DNA of 58,929 nt. Origin: a virus. The stretch is taken from positions 1 to 58,929 of the IMG/VR virus record IMGVR_UViG_3300033183_000056. The stretch is one strand, 5' to 3'. The notes beneath the pieces were generated by a model that saw nothing but the letters and a program-made list of their open reading frames with translations, was not told the DNA's origin and made no database searches. The translations under genes and the position numbers were made by a program. This document shows, one piece after another, positions 22,890-29,929 of the stretch (positions are counted from its first letter, which is position 1; each line of letters opens with the position of its first letter).

Positions 22890-22912
22890 CATTGCAAGCC
22901 TAGTCTAATCTT
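22890..22912. repeat. 23-bp inverted repeat, right arm
   Basis: This is the perfect partner of 22560-22582. It lies 16 bases before the start of the gene at 22928, so pairing could also affect that gene's ribosome-binding region. Confidence 0.85.
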
Positions 22913-22927
22913 GAAAGGGAAAACGCT

Positions 22928-23527
22928 ATGTTTCAAAATCATCAGACTAAAATCAGCCAGGCGGCAATCAACGACAAGTCTGGCAAAATGCTTGGCAAGG
23001 TTATGACAATGGTCATATTGTCAATTCAGCAACCATGGTTTAACATTGAAACAATGATGTTAGATGTTGAACACAATGGCATCGAATCTAAATATTTATG
23101 GGGCATGAAACATGATGCCTATAAATATATCTTGCGGAATCGTAAAGATATTCATAAGTCTTTTCTTTCCTATCTTGACGGCAAAATGGAATTATCGGAA
23201 TTGCTATTGATAGTCGCATCTTGTCCTAGTCTTGGATTAGTCAAGGCTGGGTTTGTAATTCAATTAGTAATAGGCGAAATAGGATGCTTAGACTTGCATA
23301 ACCTACGCCGATTTGGATTATCAGCGTTAACATTCAAATATGGTGCCAATGCAACATATGCTCTAATGAAGCGCAAGGCTGAATTATATATTGAGACTTG
23401 CAATAAATTAGGCGGATGTGAATATCTATGGGATTCATGGTGCGACTATCTGGCGGAGAAAAACCCAAATAAATTCCGCAATGGTTATCATGTATCAGAA
23501 TTACACGCAAGCGCAATGGGGGTATAA
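22928..23527 (+). CDS. Conserved early protein with glycosylase-like helical pattern, 199 residues
   Basis: The pattern FQNHQTKISQAAINDKSGKM, IQQPWFNIETMMLDVEHNGI, then ASCPSLGLVKAGFVIQLVIG and CLDLHNLRRFGLSALTF is familiar from marine phages. The PSLGLVKAGFVIQ-LDLHN part recalls the helix-hairpin-helix and following aspartate of DNA glycosylases, but no lysine nucleophile is obvious. A DNA-binding role is plausible. The distance from known glycosylases is large. Confidence 0.6.
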   Translation: MFQNHQTKISQAAINDKSGKMLGKVMTMVILSIQQPWFNIETMMLDVEHNGIESKYLWGMKHDAYKYILRNRKDIHKSFLSYLDGKMELSELLLIVASCPSLGLVKAGFVIQLVIGEIGCLDLHNLRRFGLSALTFKYGANATYALMKRKAELYIETCNKLGGCEYLWDSWCDYLAEKNPNKFRNGYHVSELHASAMGV

Positions 23528-23529
23528 TC

Positions 23530-23808
23530 ATGGCAGTAATAAAGATAAAAGCATCATGGTCAGATGATTTTCATCTATCAATAGGCGATGAATTTGGATA
23601 TTTGGAAACATTACCATCACGAAAATTGAAGAATGGTAAGACTGTATATTTCAGTAATCCTGTAATAATAAAAGATACGGCAGAATTGAAAACAGTCTTG
23701 CAACAATTCCAAAGCGGTAATCTTACGGCATGGAATTGTGATGGCTATTGGGATGATGATGATGTTTGCAGGAATGGAAAACCTGTAAGAGAATGTAAAT
23801 GTTGCTGA
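23530..23808 (+). CDS. Hypothetical early protein, 92 residues
   Basis: The protein begins AVIKIKASWSDDFHLSIGDE and ends with WDDDDVCRNGKPVRECKCC. Four cysteines in the last 14 residues (C...CKCC) may bind metal. It starts three bases after the previous stop. I do not know the family. Confidence 0.6.
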   Translation: MAVIKIKASWSDDFHLSIGDEFGYLETLPSRKLKNGKTVYFSNPVIIKDTAELKTVLQQFQSGNLTAWNCDGYWDDDDVCRNGKPVRECKCC

Positions 23809-23836
23809 TAAAATAAAAAACCTGCAGCATTTTCAA

Positions 23837-23851
23837 CCAGGAATTTCCTGG
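23837..23851 (+). other. Short hairpin in an intergenic gap
   Basis: CCAGGAA and TTCCTGG are separated by one T and form a strong small stem-loop. It lies between two genes, before a possible 22-residue peptide. It has no T-tract, so it is probably not a terminator. Confidence 0.4.
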
Positions 23852-23867
23852 AGAAAGGTATTGACAA

Positions 23868-23936
23868 ATGGAAATAATTATAGTATTACAGATTGTGTTG
23901 CCAGTAATGGTATTTGTATTAACCAATGGAGGCTAA
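23868..23936 (+). CDS. Possible hydrophobic micropeptide, 22 residues
   Basis: The frame encodes MEIIIVLQIVLPVMVFVLTN plus GG and a stop. It is almost all hydrophobic, enough for one membrane segment. A purine-rich GGAGAAAGG lies 8-16 bases upstream. It fills the gap between two genes and its stop is three bases before the next ATG. The length is too short to be sure. Confidence 0.4.
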   Translation: MEIIIVLQIVLPVMVFVLTNGG

Positions 23937-23939
23937 GAC

Positions 23940-24155
23940 ATGGAACGCATCGACACAACAACACCGCATGGTCATACAACAACAATTCCAGTTGACCAAT
24001 TTTTAATGTTGATGTATGACATTGCAGAAGAAATGTTGTATCAACATTCGAGAGGCAAACAAATTTCTGATGAAAGGTTTGCTGAAATGCAAATAGAATA
24101 TGCAGTCGAAGCCAAAGAAATCTTAATCCGCAATGGTATTCTGAAAGGGGAATAA
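23940..24155 (+). CDS. Hypothetical helical protein, 71 residues
   Basis: The protein has a threonine-rich start (MERIDTTTPHGHTTTIPVDQ) followed by a helical, acidic body (FLMLMYDIAEEMLYQHSRGK). No motif of known function is visible. It lies three bases after the micropeptide stop and has AATGGAGG upstream, so expression is likely. Confidence 0.55.
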   Translation: MERIDTTTPHGHTTTIPVDQFLMLMYDIAEEMLYQHSRGKQISDERFAEMQIEYAVEAKEILIRNGILKGE

Positions 24156-24157
24156 TT

Positions 24158-24532
24158 ATGGATAGACAAACAGCAAAACATCTTCGCAAAGAATTAGAAA
24201 CAATCTTTGCTAGTCATGGCATCAATGGTTTTGATATTGAAATTGGCAATGCTAGTTTCAATGATTTCGATGTAACCTTTAAGGTTGTCATCCGCCATGC
24301 TGATGCTAAACCAAAAGCCGAAAGAGAATTAGAACGCCACGCAGAATGGTATGGTCTTGACATCAATAAGATTGGAACAATTCGCGGTGACAAATATACT
24401 CTTGTCGGATACAACACAAGAGCAAGAAAACAGCCATGGATTGTTGAGAAGTTAGACATTGGCGGTAATGGTGGCAGATATAAGATTGGTGACGATACCG
24501 CTAAACGACTATTCGGAAAGGATGTTGCATAA
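24158..24532 (+). CDS. Conserved early phage protein, 124 residues
   Basis: The pattern LRKELETIFASHGINGFDIE, ERELERHAEWYGLDINKIGT and KYTLVGYNTRARKQPWIVEK is known to me from marine phages without a function. The fold appears alpha/beta. Its stop overlaps the next ATG. Confidence 0.65.
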   Translation: MDRQTAKHLRKELETIFASHGINGFDIEIGNASFNDFDVTFKVVIRHADAKPKAERELERHAEWYGLDINKIGTIRGDKYTLVGYNTRARKQPWIVEKLDIGGNGGRYKIGDDTAKRLFGKDVA

Positions 24533-24717
24533 TGCTTGAACATTATAGACAGTTGATTGGGTTTCATATAGTAGGGTTTCGCTTTGAGTGTGACGAATAC
24601 GGCAATGACGAAGGCTGGCCTATCTATATGTTAAAGAACGACAAAGGCGAAGAGGTTGACCTTGTAATCTCTTGTGACCCAGAAGGTAATGGCGGTGGCT
24701 TTGCCTTCATAGAGTAG
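24532..24717 (+). CDS. Small conserved phage protein, 61 residues
   Basis: The protein reads LEHYRQLIGFHIVGFRFECD, then YMLKNDKGEEVDLVISCDPE and GNGGGFAFIE. Its beta-rich pattern with a terminal GGGFAFIE is common in phages of this kind. Function is unknown. It is coupled to the preceding gene by a one-base stop/start overlap. Confidence 0.65.
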   Translation: MLEHYRQLIGFHIVGFRFECDEYGNDEGWPIYMLKNDKGEEVDLVISCDPEGNGGGFAFIE

Positions 24718-24727
24718 GACATTAAAA

Positions 24728-25180
24728 ATGGAATACACAGTTGATGATTACAATGTGCACATCAAGCGTGGCTATGTGCGTGAAGATGGAATGATATTGT
24801 GGGGCATCCGCAAATATAAAGGTATTCGTTATCTTGATTGGCGGACTGTCAAACAATATATAAAGTCAGTAAAGAAAAAGAAAGAGGCATCAGCCAATGT
24901 TCGCATGAAGCATAAGGCTAAACTTGATGACATTAAACTTGGCTTGGGTTGTGAGCGATGTGGTTTTGGAACACATAAGTTTCCAAAGAAATATCGTAAA
25001 CACATGGCACAGTTGCTAGACTTTGACCACATTGACCCATCAACAAAACAATATAATGTCTGTGATATGGGTGGTTATGGGTGGCAGTTAATACAGAAAG
25101 AGATTGACAAATGCCGCATTTTGTGCAAACCTTGTCACAATAAACACACCGCTAACCAAAACAGAAAGGATGTGTCATGA
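24728..25180 (+). CDS. HNH endonuclease
   Basis: The 150-residue protein has a zinc-ribbon CERC (C75, C78), the core LLDFDHIDPSTK (D100, H101), and a second metal pair ILCKPCHNKHT (C133, C136, with H137 and H140). This is the HNH arrangement with structural zinc. Free-standing HNH enzymes in phages are often homing-type nickases. There is no intron here. It follows small genes and precedes the methyltransferase, but it lacks features of a cognate restriction enzyme. Confidence 0.8.
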   Translation: MEYTVDDYNVHIKRGYVREDGMILWGIRKYKGIRYLDWRTVKQYIKSVKKKKEASANVRMKHKAKLDDIKLGLGCERCGFGTHKFPKKYRKHMAQLLDFDHIDPSTKQYNVCDMGGYGWQLIQKEIDKCRILCKPCHNKHTANQNRKDVS

Positions 25181-25326
25181 AGGATGATGATGATGGCTTT
25201 GAATTTGAAGGTATATGGATTACCAACAGAACAAAATCACCATGTGGCAGGTTTGACTTGACACAGGAACAATCTGATGAACTCTATGGAAAGGATACAG
25301 ATAATGAATGTGCTGAGTTTGTTTGA
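25177..25326 (+). CDS. Small acidic protein, 49 residues
   Basis: The ATG overlaps the TGA of the HNH gene (ATGA). The frame encodes MKDDDDGFEFEGIWITNRTK, then SPCGRFDLTQEQSDELYGKD and TDNECAEFV. It ends inside the methyltransferase gene in another frame (23-base overlap). The coupling and sensible composition support a real gene. The function is unknown. Confidence 0.55.
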   Translation: MKDDDDGFEFEGIWITNRTKSPCGRFDLTQEQSDELYGKDTDNECAEFV

Positions 25327-26107
25327 TGGTATGTCATGTGGCAGAATTGCTCTTGACAAACTAGGTATTCAACCAGGATTTTATTTTGCGGCGGAGATTG
25401 ATAAATACGCCATACAGATAGCAAAGAAGAACTATCCTGACACTATTCATCTTGGCGATGTGCGTGATGTGTGGTGGCCTGAATCATTTGATGGCGTAAA
25501 GATTGACCTGCTCATTGGTGGTTCGCCATGTCAAGGCTTCTCGTTTGCTGGTAATCAGTTGAACTTCGATGACCCTCGAAGTAAGTTATTCTTTGAGTTT
25601 GTGCGATTGCTAAAAGAATGTAAGCCTAAATATTTTCTGCTTGAGAATGTCCGCATGAAGAAAGAAAGCCAAGAGATTATCAGCGAATATCTAGGTGTCG
25701 AGCCTGTCGAGATTAATAGTAGTCTTGTATCGGCACAGAACCGCAAGCGTTTGTATTGGACAAACATTCCCATGGATGGATTGCCAGAAGATAAGGGCAT
25801 CAAACTGCAGGACATTCTTGAGGATGGCTATGTAGACAGAGACAAGGCGCATTGCCTAGATGCAAACTATTTCAAGGGTGGCAATCTCAAATCATACTTT
25901 GAAAAACACCGAAGACAGTTGGTGTTTAGTGATGATAGTTTCTGTGGTGTATGGCGGCATCTCTACCCAGTAGAATGTGAGCGATTACAGACTGTGCCTG
26001 ATGGATACACCGAAGGCGTGTCAAATACACAACGCTATAAGATGCTGGGTAATGGATGGACAGTTGATGTCATCACTCATATTATGAAAGGAATGGAATA
26101 TGCCTAA
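25304..26107 (+). CDS. dcm: DNA cytosine-C5 methyltransferase
   Basis: I use the ATG at 25304 because it gives the classical start NVLSLFDGMSCGRIALDKLG (motif I). It is followed by GGSPCQGFSF with the catalytic cysteine at 76, ENV at 114-116, QNRKRLYW at 145-152 and MLGNGWTVDVI at the end (motif X). At 267 residues it is short, with a small target-recognition part. It methylates cytosine in DNA, probably to escape host restriction. AAGGA lies before the start codon. Confidence 0.92.
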   Translation: MNVLSLFDGMSCGRIALDKLGIQPGFYFAAEIDKYAIQIAKKNYPDTIHLGDVRDVWWPESFDGVKIDLLIGGSPCQGFSFAGNQLNFDDPRSKLFFEFVRLLKECKPKYFLLENVRMKKESQEIISEYLGVEPVEINSSLVSAQNRKRLYWTNIPMDGLPEDKGIKLQDILEDGYVDRDKAHCLDANYFKGGNLKSYFEKHRRQLVFSDDSFCGVWRHLYPVECERLQTVPDGYTEGVSNTQRYKMLGNGWTVDVITHIMKGMEYA

Positions 26108-26285
26108 GTCAATACACGAACTACTACAGGCTGACACCGAAGAAGAACTAGACAGAATGATAAAGTCTTATGAATATCGTTATCCATACCAAGGTTATGA
26201 CACAAGAGTACAGCGAAGATATGAACTGCCGCACTCTGAGAAACCTTGGGTGGCGATGATGTCTCGTTTGGATTCTTGCGATTAG
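26100..26285 (+). CDS. Hypothetical protein, 61 residues
   Basis: The frame overlaps the end of the methyltransferase gene by eight bases. It encodes PKSIHELLQADTEEELDRMI and SYEYRYPYQGYDTRVQRRYE. The first part is helical and acidic. No function is visible. Confidence 0.55.
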   Translation: MPKSIHELLQADTEEELDRMIKSYEYRYPYQGYDTRVQRRYELPHSEKPWVAMMSRLDSCD

Positions 26286-26296
26286 GAGATTGTATA

Positions 26297-26488
26297 ATGT
26301 TTGAAGCAAGCAAATCATACACCATTGGCGTATGGGATTTAACCTTTTGGGTTATTGATACAGACACTGATGAACCAATAACAAACGAAGATGGCACAGT
26401 AAAACTATTTGATGTGGATAACTATGACTATTCATATCTTGCAGATGGTATTGAACTTGAACATTTGAGAGAGCGTAAACATGACTAA
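26297..26488 (+). CDS. Hypothetical acidic protein, 63 residues
   Basis: I start at 26297, eight bases after AGGAG, because the longer frame runs back into the previous gene. The protein reads MFEASKSYTIGVWDLTFWVI, then DTDTDEPITNEDGTVKLFDV. It is beta-rich with a charged end. No function is known to me. Confidence 0.55.
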   Translation: MFEASKSYTIGVWDLTFWVIDTDTDEPITNEDGTVKLFDVDNYDYSYLADGIELEHLRERKHD

Positions 26489-26723
26489 TATTATCTATGT
26501 TGACTACATTAATAATGACAACAAACTAGATACGCAAGCCTTTGAATATACAAAGAAACCTTTCTATCACTATGTAGATGATGGAGATTATGAAGGTTTG
26601 CATCTTGACGAAACCATTGCAATCGTGTATGATAAAGATAAAACAATTCAACCGATATGGTTTCGTAAACAGGCAGGAAAATGGATACCTACACCTGACC
26701 AATACTATGGAGACGAATCATGA
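26481..26723 (+). CDS. Hypothetical protein, 80 residues
   Basis: The protein begins TNIIYVDYINNDNKLDTQAF and ends PTPDQYYGDES. It overlaps the neighbours by a few bases on both sides, as usual for this tightly packed run. It is acidic and aromatic. The function is unknown. Confidence 0.6.
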   Translation: MTNIIYVDYINNDNKLDTQAFEYTKKPFYHYVDDGDYEGLHLDETIAIVYDKDKTIQPIWFRKQAGKWIPTPDQYYGDES

Positions 26724-26920
26724 AAGAGTTTGAAGTTTACACACAATGGCGTGGCTATTCTATCATTAGAGTACAAGCCGAAAATAAAGAAGAAGCACAG
26801 ATGATGGTGGAAGAAGGGAACTATGACCCATCGAATGAAGTCATGACAGGCAATGGATTAAATGCAGGTTATGAAGAAGAAGAAGTCTTTGAAGTCGTTG
26901 AACTAGGAGTAGTAAAATGA
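26720..26920 (+). CDS. Small acidic protein, 66 residues
   Basis: The protein reads KEFEVYTQWRGYSIIRVQAE and continues with helical EEAQMMVEEGNYD, ending EEEVFEVVELGVVK. The alternating beta-alpha-beta pattern is common in small phage proteins that are thought to be regulatory. Its stop overlaps the leader-peptide ATG. Confidence 0.6.
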   Translation: MKEFEVYTQWRGYSIIRVQAENKEEAQMMVEEGNYDPSNEVMTGNGLNAGYEEEEVFEVVELGVVK

Positions 26921-26967
26921 GACTTGAACTTAACACAGGAGTAGTAAAATGAGACTTGAACTTAACA
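26905..26967. repeat. Tandem duplication of a ribosome-binding site and start
   Basis: A 32-base unit starting AGGAGTAGTAAAATGAGACT occurs at 26905-26936 and again from 26937, with 31 matching bases. It copies the Shine-Dalgarno sequence and the first codons of the gene at 26949. Confidence 0.9.
26917..26952 (+). CDS. Duplicated-start leader peptide, 11 residues
   Basis: The duplicated ATG opens a frame MRLELNTGVVK that ends in TGA at 26950-26952, overlapping the real start codon at 26949. The peptide's first six residues equal those of the following protein. It probably arose by slippage and may act as a coupled leader. Confidence 0.5.
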   Translation: MRLELNTGVVK

Positions 26968-27281
26968 TAAAAGAATATGATGCACCAAGAGAACATCTTA
27001 TTGAATGGCTAGGCTTGTTGCCTCATTGGGTTGTTGAATACAACCTGCTAGGTGGTGAAGACCTGGTGGAACACATGGAATCTAGTTATGGTTTTGGTAG
27101 TCTATATAAAGTTGAGGGTGAAGTATTACCTGATGGAAACTACCGCAGCCCTTATGAAGAAGACGGAGACTTGTCATGGGTAGGTAAAATGAAAACAAAA
27201 GATGGTGATGTATACTTTTATCCATACGCAATCACCGCATTACCTACAGCGAATGGATACTTTATTACAAGGATGGACTAA
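26949..27281 (+). CDS. Hypothetical protein, 110 residues
   Basis: The protein begins MRLELNIKEYDAPREHLIEW and has LGLLPHWVVEYNLLGGEDLV and EHMESSYGFGSLYKVEGEVL. It looks alpha/beta and acidic. It has a strong AGGAG 8 bases upstream in the second copy of the tandem repeat. The function is unknown. Confidence 0.65.
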   Translation: MRLELNIKEYDAPREHLIEWLGLLPHWVVEYNLLGGEDLVEHMESSYGFGSLYKVEGEVLPDGNYRSPYEEDGDLSWVGKMKTKDGDVYFYPYAITALPTANGYFITRMD

Positions 27282-27553
27282 TGTGTAAGGACTGTGAAGA
27301 AGAATTTGGATTTGCTTATGCACCAGATTGGCAAGTAGATGACATGAGGCTTGCATCTGCTTTTTATTTGGATAAATATTTACCAAAACATTTAGCAGGC
27401 GAAATTTACAGCAAAGAAGCATTAGATTTCATTGAGAAAAACAAAACAAATATCCACATATCAGCAGAGGAAGTACGAAGCGATATACATGATTCAGCAT
27501 TGTTTATAAGACACTATGTTGAACATGGTTTTACAAACACAAGTAAATGTTAG
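27281..27553 (+). CDS. Hypothetical protein, 90 residues
   Basis: The protein starts MCKDCEEEFGFAYAPDWQVD. The CKDC near the start may help bind metal. The rest is helical, ending HYVEHGFTNTSKC. The start codon overlaps the stop of the previous gene. I do not recognise it. Confidence 0.6.
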   Translation: MCKDCEEEFGFAYAPDWQVDDMRLASAFYLDKYLPKHLAGEIYSKEALDFIEKNKTNIHISAEEVRSDIHDSALFIRHYVEHGFTNTSKC

Positions 27554-27563
27554 GAGTATAACA

Positions 27564-27728
27564 ATGAATAGAATACGCCCTGTGAATCCTGTTGCTAGAG
27601 CAGTTGCCTTGACAAGACGCAGGGCATCTGTTCTTCCACCAAAGAAAGGAAAGAAATCTTACAACAGAAAGAAACTTGAATCCCCTATGAAGAACTATAT
27701 AGATGTACAGGATAGTAACAAGTTATGA
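27564..27728 (+). CDS. Small basic conserved protein, 54 residues
   Basis: I start at 27564, after GGAG, because the longer frame is inside the previous gene. The protein reads MNRIRPVNPVARAVALTRRR, then VLPPKKGKKSYNRKKLESPM. The KGKKSYNRKK ending is common in small phage proteins of unknown function. It is strongly basic. Confidence 0.65.
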   Translation: MNRIRPVNPVARAVALTRRRASVLPPKKGKKSYNRKKLESPMKNYIDVQDSNKL

Positions 27729-27738
27729 TTACTTGTTA
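27716..27738 (+). other. Eight-pair hairpin over the stop codon
   Basis: TAACAAGT (27716-27723) pairs with ACTTGTTA (27731-27738) around a seven-base loop that holds the TGA of the preceding gene. The arms resemble the 21-bp iteron halves. There is no T-tract, so it may be an mRNA 3' stem or a protein site and not a terminator. Confidence 0.5.
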
Positions 27739-27808
27739 TTATCTTGTATCAATCTTTAATAAAGATATTATACACACAATAAAAAACATTGTCAAGGAAA
27801 AAAATAAG

Positions 27809-27837
27809 TTGACTTATTGGATATGTTATATTATTAT
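27809..27837 (+). promoter_or_regulatory. Rightward sigma70-type promoter
   Basis: TTGACT (27809-27814) and TATTAT (27832-27837) are 17 bases apart in the 183-base gap before the gene at 27912. This gap has no credible gene; it holds this promoter and the hairpin at 27716. Confidence 0.6.
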
Positions 27838-27911
27838 GTCACTGATGCTTGCATTTGCAATCATCGCTACTTTGTCAATCGTGTTTGTCAATTATTAGAA
27901 AGGTAAAACAA

Positions 27912-28133
27912 ATGACAACATACATCAATTATAAATCACATGAAGAAATGAGTGATACAGATTACGAATACATCATGACTGTTGCAGATGATGTACCTGA
28001 GAACTTAAACATAAATGAAATAAATGATTTTCTAAATGGGATTATCTTCTATCCTTCCAGGTTTGACGAAGAAGAAGATTACATGAAAGACTTCGATGAC
28101 TATGACATCCATGAGATTATGAAAGGACTATGA
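27912..28133 (+). CDS. Hypothetical acidic protein, 73 residues
   Basis: I start at 27912, after AAAGG, because the longer frame begins inside the promoter gap. The protein reads MTTYINYKSHEEMSDTDYEY and has EEEDYMKDFDDYDIHEIMKG at the end. Its high negative charge could mimic DNA. The function is unknown. Confidence 0.6.
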   Translation: MTTYINYKSHEEMSDTDYEYIMTVADDVPENLNINEINDFLNGIIFYPSRFDEEEDYMKDFDDYDIHEIMKGL

Positions 28134-28135
28134 TA

Positions 28136-28318
28136 ATGAGTGTCAATCTTTGGGAAAAAGACCGCAAGCGTTTGTTTCGTGAGTTGTTCCATCAATATCT
28201 TGATGAAGGCTATGACCAGAAAGAAGCAAAGCGTTTAGCAAAAGAAGAAGCCGAAGATATTATGGCAGATAATGCTGAATATATTGACAACATTAACAAG
28301 GCAATATGGGATGACTGA
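28136..28318 (+). CDS. Small conserved helical phage protein, 60 residues
   Basis: Two ATG codons lie in frame at 28130 and 28136; the second is at the better distance from AGGA. The protein reads MSVNLWEKDRKRLFRELFHQ and YLDEGYDQKEAKRLAKEEAE. This pattern is common in cyanophages and other marine phages, without a known function. It is helical and charged. Confidence 0.65.
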   Translation: MSVNLWEKDRKRLFRELFHQYLDEGYDQKEAKRLAKEEAEDIMADNAEYIDNINKAIWDD

Positions 28319-28466
28319 TAAAATTATTACAGAAAAACAAATACTTATGGACAATGTTCATGAACTCCAGAGACATCTGCAGCAGGCATACAAAAAGATT
28401 GCAGAACTACATGAGCAGTTAGAAAAATGTTTAGCAGAAAAGGATAGCAAGAATGTTGCTTCATGA
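28311..28466 (+). CDS. Small coiled-coil protein, 51 residues
   Basis: I use the ATG at 28311 that overlaps the end of the previous gene. The protein is a heptad-rich coiled coil: MTDKIITEKQILMDNVHELQ, then RHLQQAYKKIAELHEQLEKC. It ends KDSKNVAS. It could form a dimer or bind a partner. Confidence 0.55.
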   Translation: MTDKIITEKQILMDNVHELQRHLQQAYKKIAELHEQLEKCLAEKDSKNVAS

Positions 28467-28644
28467 ATTTTACGGACAGGATGGTAATTCAAATCGCAAG
28501 GCAACAGTATACAAGGATGGCGATTCATATCTTGTATACATGATGCGTGACATGGCAGTCATTGAAGAGCGTAGAATTACAGGACGCAGTGAGCAGTATG
28601 CTGAAGACTGTGCAGAGAATTGGGTACTAGGAGTAATCAAATGA
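28453..28644 (+). CDS. Hypothetical protein, 63 residues
   Basis: The protein has the pattern HEFYGQDGNSNRKATVYKDG, then SYLVYMMRDMAVIEERRITG and AEDCAENWVLGVIK. The pattern of a short beta-sheet and a C-terminal helix ending AEDCAENWVLG is common in marine phage small proteins. It overlaps both neighbours by a few bases. Confidence 0.6.
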   Translation: MLLHEFYGQDGNSNRKATVYKDGDSYLVYMMRDMAVIEERRITGRSEQYAEDCAENWVLGVIK

Positions 28645-28778
28645 ACACATACAAAGTGATTGCAACAATCGAAGTTACAGTAGAGGCTGAAGACCACGAA
28701 GAAGCAGAGGCTATTGGTCTTGATGGTTTATGCTGGACAAATGCTGACATTGAAGTGTTAGAGGAGACAGACGAATGA
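28641..28778 (+). CDS. Small acidic protein, 45 residues
   Basis: The ATG overlaps the TGA of the previous gene and the TGA overlaps the ATG of the next, so the frame exactly fills the gap. It encodes MNTYKVIATIEVTVEAEDHE and EAEAIGLDGLCWTNADIEVL. The beta-alpha-beta pattern resembles the gene at 26720-26920. It is probably a real small gene. Confidence 0.65.
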   Translation: MNTYKVIATIEVTVEAEDHEEAEAIGLDGLCWTNADIEVLEETDE

Positions 28779-29320
28779 ATAGGTTTATCATTGACCACCA
28801 TCCAGTAGGTATTGCAAGACAGTTGTGTGACAAGCATATTGTTAAGATGCCGCTGGAAGAAGCACAGATGTTATGTACAGTTGTAAGAAAGTATGCACCT
28901 GACTACGCTGATGAACACGAACTATATAAGACTGCACATCCAAAACATCCCTGCACTATTTGGGCAGGTGAAACTCGTGCAAACTTTATGTTTGCTTATA
29001 CTCTGTATGATGCAATGCTAGAAGAATACAAGTATCGTTACCATCGTGACCATGGCGCAGGTAATCCAAGCGTTACCAATCCAAAGGCCACACGCTACCA
29101 CCTTCTTGATGCCGCCAAACACATCCCCGAAGGTGGACTTACTAAACATCCTGAATGTTTCAGTGAGCATACACATCTTGTAACAAAAGAACCTTGGCCT
29201 GTTTCTTCTTATCGTGCCTTTTACATTATTGACAAGATGCGAATAGCAGAGTATAATAACGGACGTGAGATGCCATTGTGGTTAGCCGAAGCAAAATACA
29301 ACTTAGAAGGGACTATGTAA
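28775..29320 (+). CDS. Conserved phage protein with DKHxVKMPLE motif, 181 residues
   Basis: The pattern LCDKHIVKMPLEEAQMLCTV, HPKHPCTIWAGETRANFMFA and EEYKYRYHRDHGA is found in many T4-like and marine phages. I know no assigned activity. The conserved histidines, lysine and aspartate look like an active site. The phage copy is complete. It lies in the early run before MazG and replication genes. Confidence 0.7.
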   Translation: MNRFIIDHHPVGIARQLCDKHIVKMPLEEAQMLCTVVRKYAPDYADEHELYKTAHPKHPCTIWAGETRANFMFAYTLYDAMLEEYKYRYHRDHGAGNPSVTNPKATRYHLLDAAKHIPEGGLTKHPECFSEHTHLVTKEPWPVSSYRAFYIIDKMRIAEYNNGREMPLWLAEAKYNLEGTM

Positions 29321-29322
29321 AG

Positions 29323-29475
29323 ATGAATAAAAAAGATTTAATCGTTGCATTACTTCATGAGATTGAACACTTCAAAACATTGCTTCAACCTCATGATACA
29401 GGACACATTCATACAACCATTAGCGTTCTAACGAACCGTGTTGAAGAACTTACAAAGGAATTATATAATGGATGA
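29323..29475 (+). CDS. Small conserved helical protein, 50 residues
   Basis: I start at 29323, three bases after the previous stop. The protein reads MNKKDLIVALLHEIEHFKTL and LQPHDTGHIHTTISVLTNRV, then EELTKELYNG. The LLQPHDTGHIHTTI stretch is strikingly conserved in marine phages in my memory. Three histidines may bind metal. No function is known. Confidence 0.7.
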   Translation: MNKKDLIVALLHEIEHFKTLLQPHDTGHIHTTISVLTNRVEELTKELYNG

Positions 29476-29722
29476 TAAGATTGTAAACCTATTCTCTGTT
29501 GTCAAGAATAAAAAAGAAGATTACGACAAAGCCATTAAGGAATCTGTGGCTGTTGCCTTTGAGAAGGCAATGGAACAAGACCTCAGAGATGTCATGATTA
29601 TGGGATGGAAAGATGATGGAGAGATGGTGTTAAGTTTTGCTTGTGATTCTGCACCCGAAATGATTTTTATGTTAGAACTTGTTAAAAGGGAAATCTTAGA
29701 TGGAGCCAGGAAATCAGAATAG
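29468..29722 (+). CDS. Hypothetical protein, 84 residues
   Basis: I start at 29468, after AAAGGA. The protein has a helical start (MDDKIVNLFSVVKNKKEDYD) and a sheet/helix end (MVLSFACDSAPEMIFMLELV). It may interact with nucleotides or proteins, but no motif says so. It overlaps the next gene by 23 bases. Confidence 0.6.
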   Translation: MDDKIVNLFSVVKNKKEDYDKAIKESVAVAFEKAMEQDLRDVMIMGWKDDGEMVLSFACDSAPEMIFMLELVKREILDGARKSE

Positions 29723-29918
29723 CACTGTCTACTATGAGACAGAAACAAACATTCGTATCATAGACAATGTTCCTAATGCTGATGACTACATTCAAGAGCG
29801 TGGTGTTCTTGCAAGAGCAATGGGATATGAAACAGTTACGAATAAGAATAGAACCCTAGACATTTACGATGAAGGTGTTCTCATTGGAACATACTTCCAC
29901 GATAAGCACATGAATTGA
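29700..29918 (+). CDS. Hypothetical protein, 72 residues
   Basis: The protein reads MEPGNQNSTVYYETETNIRI and ADDYIQERGVLARAMGYETV, then DIYDEGVLIGTYFHDKHMN. It is acidic and mixed in structure. The start has GGGA upstream. I do not recognise it. Confidence 0.55.
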   Translation: MEPGNQNSTVYYETETNIRIIDNVPNADDYIQERGVLARAMGYETVTNKNRTLDIYDEGVLIGTYFHDKHMN

Positions 29919-29929
29919 AGGAGTTATGA

